Part shown: positions 5,973-6,405 of the stretch, one piece after another
How the letters are laid out: each line of letters starts with the position of its first letter
Position numbering within the stretch: the stretch's first letter is position 1
DNA from: Chloroflexota bacterium
GTDB taxonomy: Bacteria; Chloroflexota; Anaerolineae; Anaerolineales; UBA11579
Length of the DNA stretch: 6,405 nucleotides
Reading direction: 5' to 3'
NCBI GenBank assembly: GCA_003486225.1
Contig: DNGN01000052.1
Location: 1,075 to 7,479, forward strand
The notes under the pieces: model-generated
What the model saw: only the letters and a program-made list of their open reading frames with translations
The model's database searches: none
What the model was told of the DNA's origin: nothing
Program-made: the position numbers and the translations under genes

Positions 5973-6010
5973 AAAAAACCGGGTGGTAAACCACCCGGTT
6001 TTTTTATTTT
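5973..6010 (+). terminator. Strong intrinsic terminator after the small peptide gene
   Basis: ACCGGGTGG (5978-5986) and CCACCCGGT (5991-5999) form a perfect nine-base stem around TAAA. The flanking A-run (5973-5978) and T-run (6000-6005) can extend the stem, and ATTTT follows. The A-run also lets it work on the minus strand. It insulates the small gene from the acyltransferase. Confidence 0.95.
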
Positions 6011-6236
6011 AAGTCCTGGGTAAAGCCCCAGCACACCTGATCGGATCCAATTTCAGGTATTGTGAAAAAATTCATTTTGCGCGAAAATTTACTTGACTAT
6101 CGTCTCAATCCCCCCAATTCATCGTTAAACGATTTGCTGCTTCTTCGTTGAATCACAGCCAAAACGAAACAAGCAACCATACCTTTACGGTACATCCTGC
6201 TGGTCGCGCGGGTCGCGTCTGGTTGGCAGTTATTTT
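6011..6236. other. Leader region of the acyltransferase gene
   Basis: No gene is seen in this stretch. It holds a small hairpin (CTGGG at 6016-6020 with CCCAG at 6027-6031), an inverted repeat (ACCTGA at 6035-6040 with TCAGGT at 6053-6058), and a TTGACT -35-like box at 6093-6098 with no convincing -10 box 16-18 bases on. The promoter of the downstream gene should be here but cannot be placed with confidence. Confidence 0.4.
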
Positions 6237-6242
6237 AGGAGG
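6237..6242 (+). promoter_or_regulatory. Ribosome binding site of the acyltransferase gene
   Basis: AGGAGG seven bases before the ATG at 6250 is a perfect core Shine-Dalgarno sequence at good spacing and fixes the start. Confidence 0.85.
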
Positions 6243-6249
6243 AAATTAG

Positions 6250-6405
6250 ATGGAAACCAAAATCCGTTTGCGGAACAACTATCTGGATTGGCTTCGAGTA
6301 CTCGGCATACTCTTCGTATTTATTTACCACAGCACCCGTTTATATAATGTTGAAGGTTGGCAGGTAAAGAACGACATTTGGTACCCATCCGTTGAGGTCT
6401 GGAAC
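6250..6405 (+). CDS. Acyltransferase family 3 membrane protein, N-terminal part (runs off window)
   Basis: Fifty-two residues are visible from the ATG at 6250, which has a perfect AGGAGG upstream. They read NNYLDWLRVLGILFVFIYHSTRLYN, split here by a first membrane helix (about residues 15-30), then a loop with GWQVKN. A YLDWLRxxxxxxVFxxH start, with its Arg and the His after the first helix, is typical of the acyltransferase-3 family (PF01757), integral membrane proteins with about ten helices that transfer acetyl, succinyl or other acyl groups to exported glycans, lipids or peptidoglycan; the His is the conserved putative catalytic residue. The WxVKN loop recalls the subgroup often annotated with glucan-modifying names, but the substrate is unknown. 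It stands behind the terminator at 5973-6010, so it has its own promoter, yet its theme fits the deacetylase-like and sulfotransferase genes nearby. Confidence 0.88.
   Translation, partial: METKIRLRNNYLDWLRVLGILFVFIYHSTRLYNVEGWQVKNDIWYPSVEVWN

Noticed and set aside
5778..6023. An 81-codon plus-strand frame overlapping the small peptide gene
   Set aside because: It runs through the terminator and its ATG precedes the ribosome binding site that serves the ATG at 5791. The 5791 frame has the better start and a coherent membrane sequence.
6093..6121. TTGACT as -35 box of the acyltransferase gene
   Set aside because: No -10-like hexamer is found at acceptable spacing; the expected position is C-rich followed by AATTCA.

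Overview
The window looks like chromosomal DNA of moderate GC from a bacterium, most plausibly a member of the Chloroflexota, perhaps class Anaerolineae. That assignment is an inference. It rests on the character of the primary sigma factor, the Pro/Thr-rich linker behind a lipoprotein signal, and the mix of exported lipoproteins. No rRNA or other decisive marker is present. Nothing suggests phage, plasmid, transposon or CRISPR.

Layout. Positions 1-197 hold the 3' end of a plus-strand SnoaL-like ester cyclase. It converges on a minus-strand serine hydrolase of the class C beta-lactamase/penicillin-binding family (289-1557), a lipoprotein with an extra C-terminal membrane helix. Next comes the minus-strand primary sigma factor RpoD/SigA (1955-3202), closed by a clear intrinsic terminator (1898-1927). 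Positions 3203-3743 are a 541-base divergent regulatory region. It holds a well-formed minus-strand promoter (3539-3568) followed within about 30 bases by an intrinsic terminator (3475-3508), which suggests a short leader or small RNA upstream of rpoD.

The right half reads on the plus strand and concerns the cell envelope or glycans. It has a Tat-exported lipoprotein with a NodB-like polysaccharide deacetylase domain whose metal-binding motif is altered (3744-4799). Seven bases later comes a PAPS-dependent sulfotransferase (4807-5637). A 56-residue glycine-zipper membrane peptide follows (5791-5961), short enough to be missed by usual length cut-offs, with its own ribosome binding site and a strong terminator. 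The window ends in the N-terminus of an acyltransferase-3 family membrane protein (6250 onward). Deacetylation, sulfation and acylation of an exported polysaccharide or lipid-linked glycan is a reasonable joint theme, but no substrate can be read from the sequence.

The best candidates for something undescribed are the small heptad-glycine membrane peptide, the altered deacetylase paired with a sulfotransferase, and the short promoter-terminator unit upstream of rpoD.
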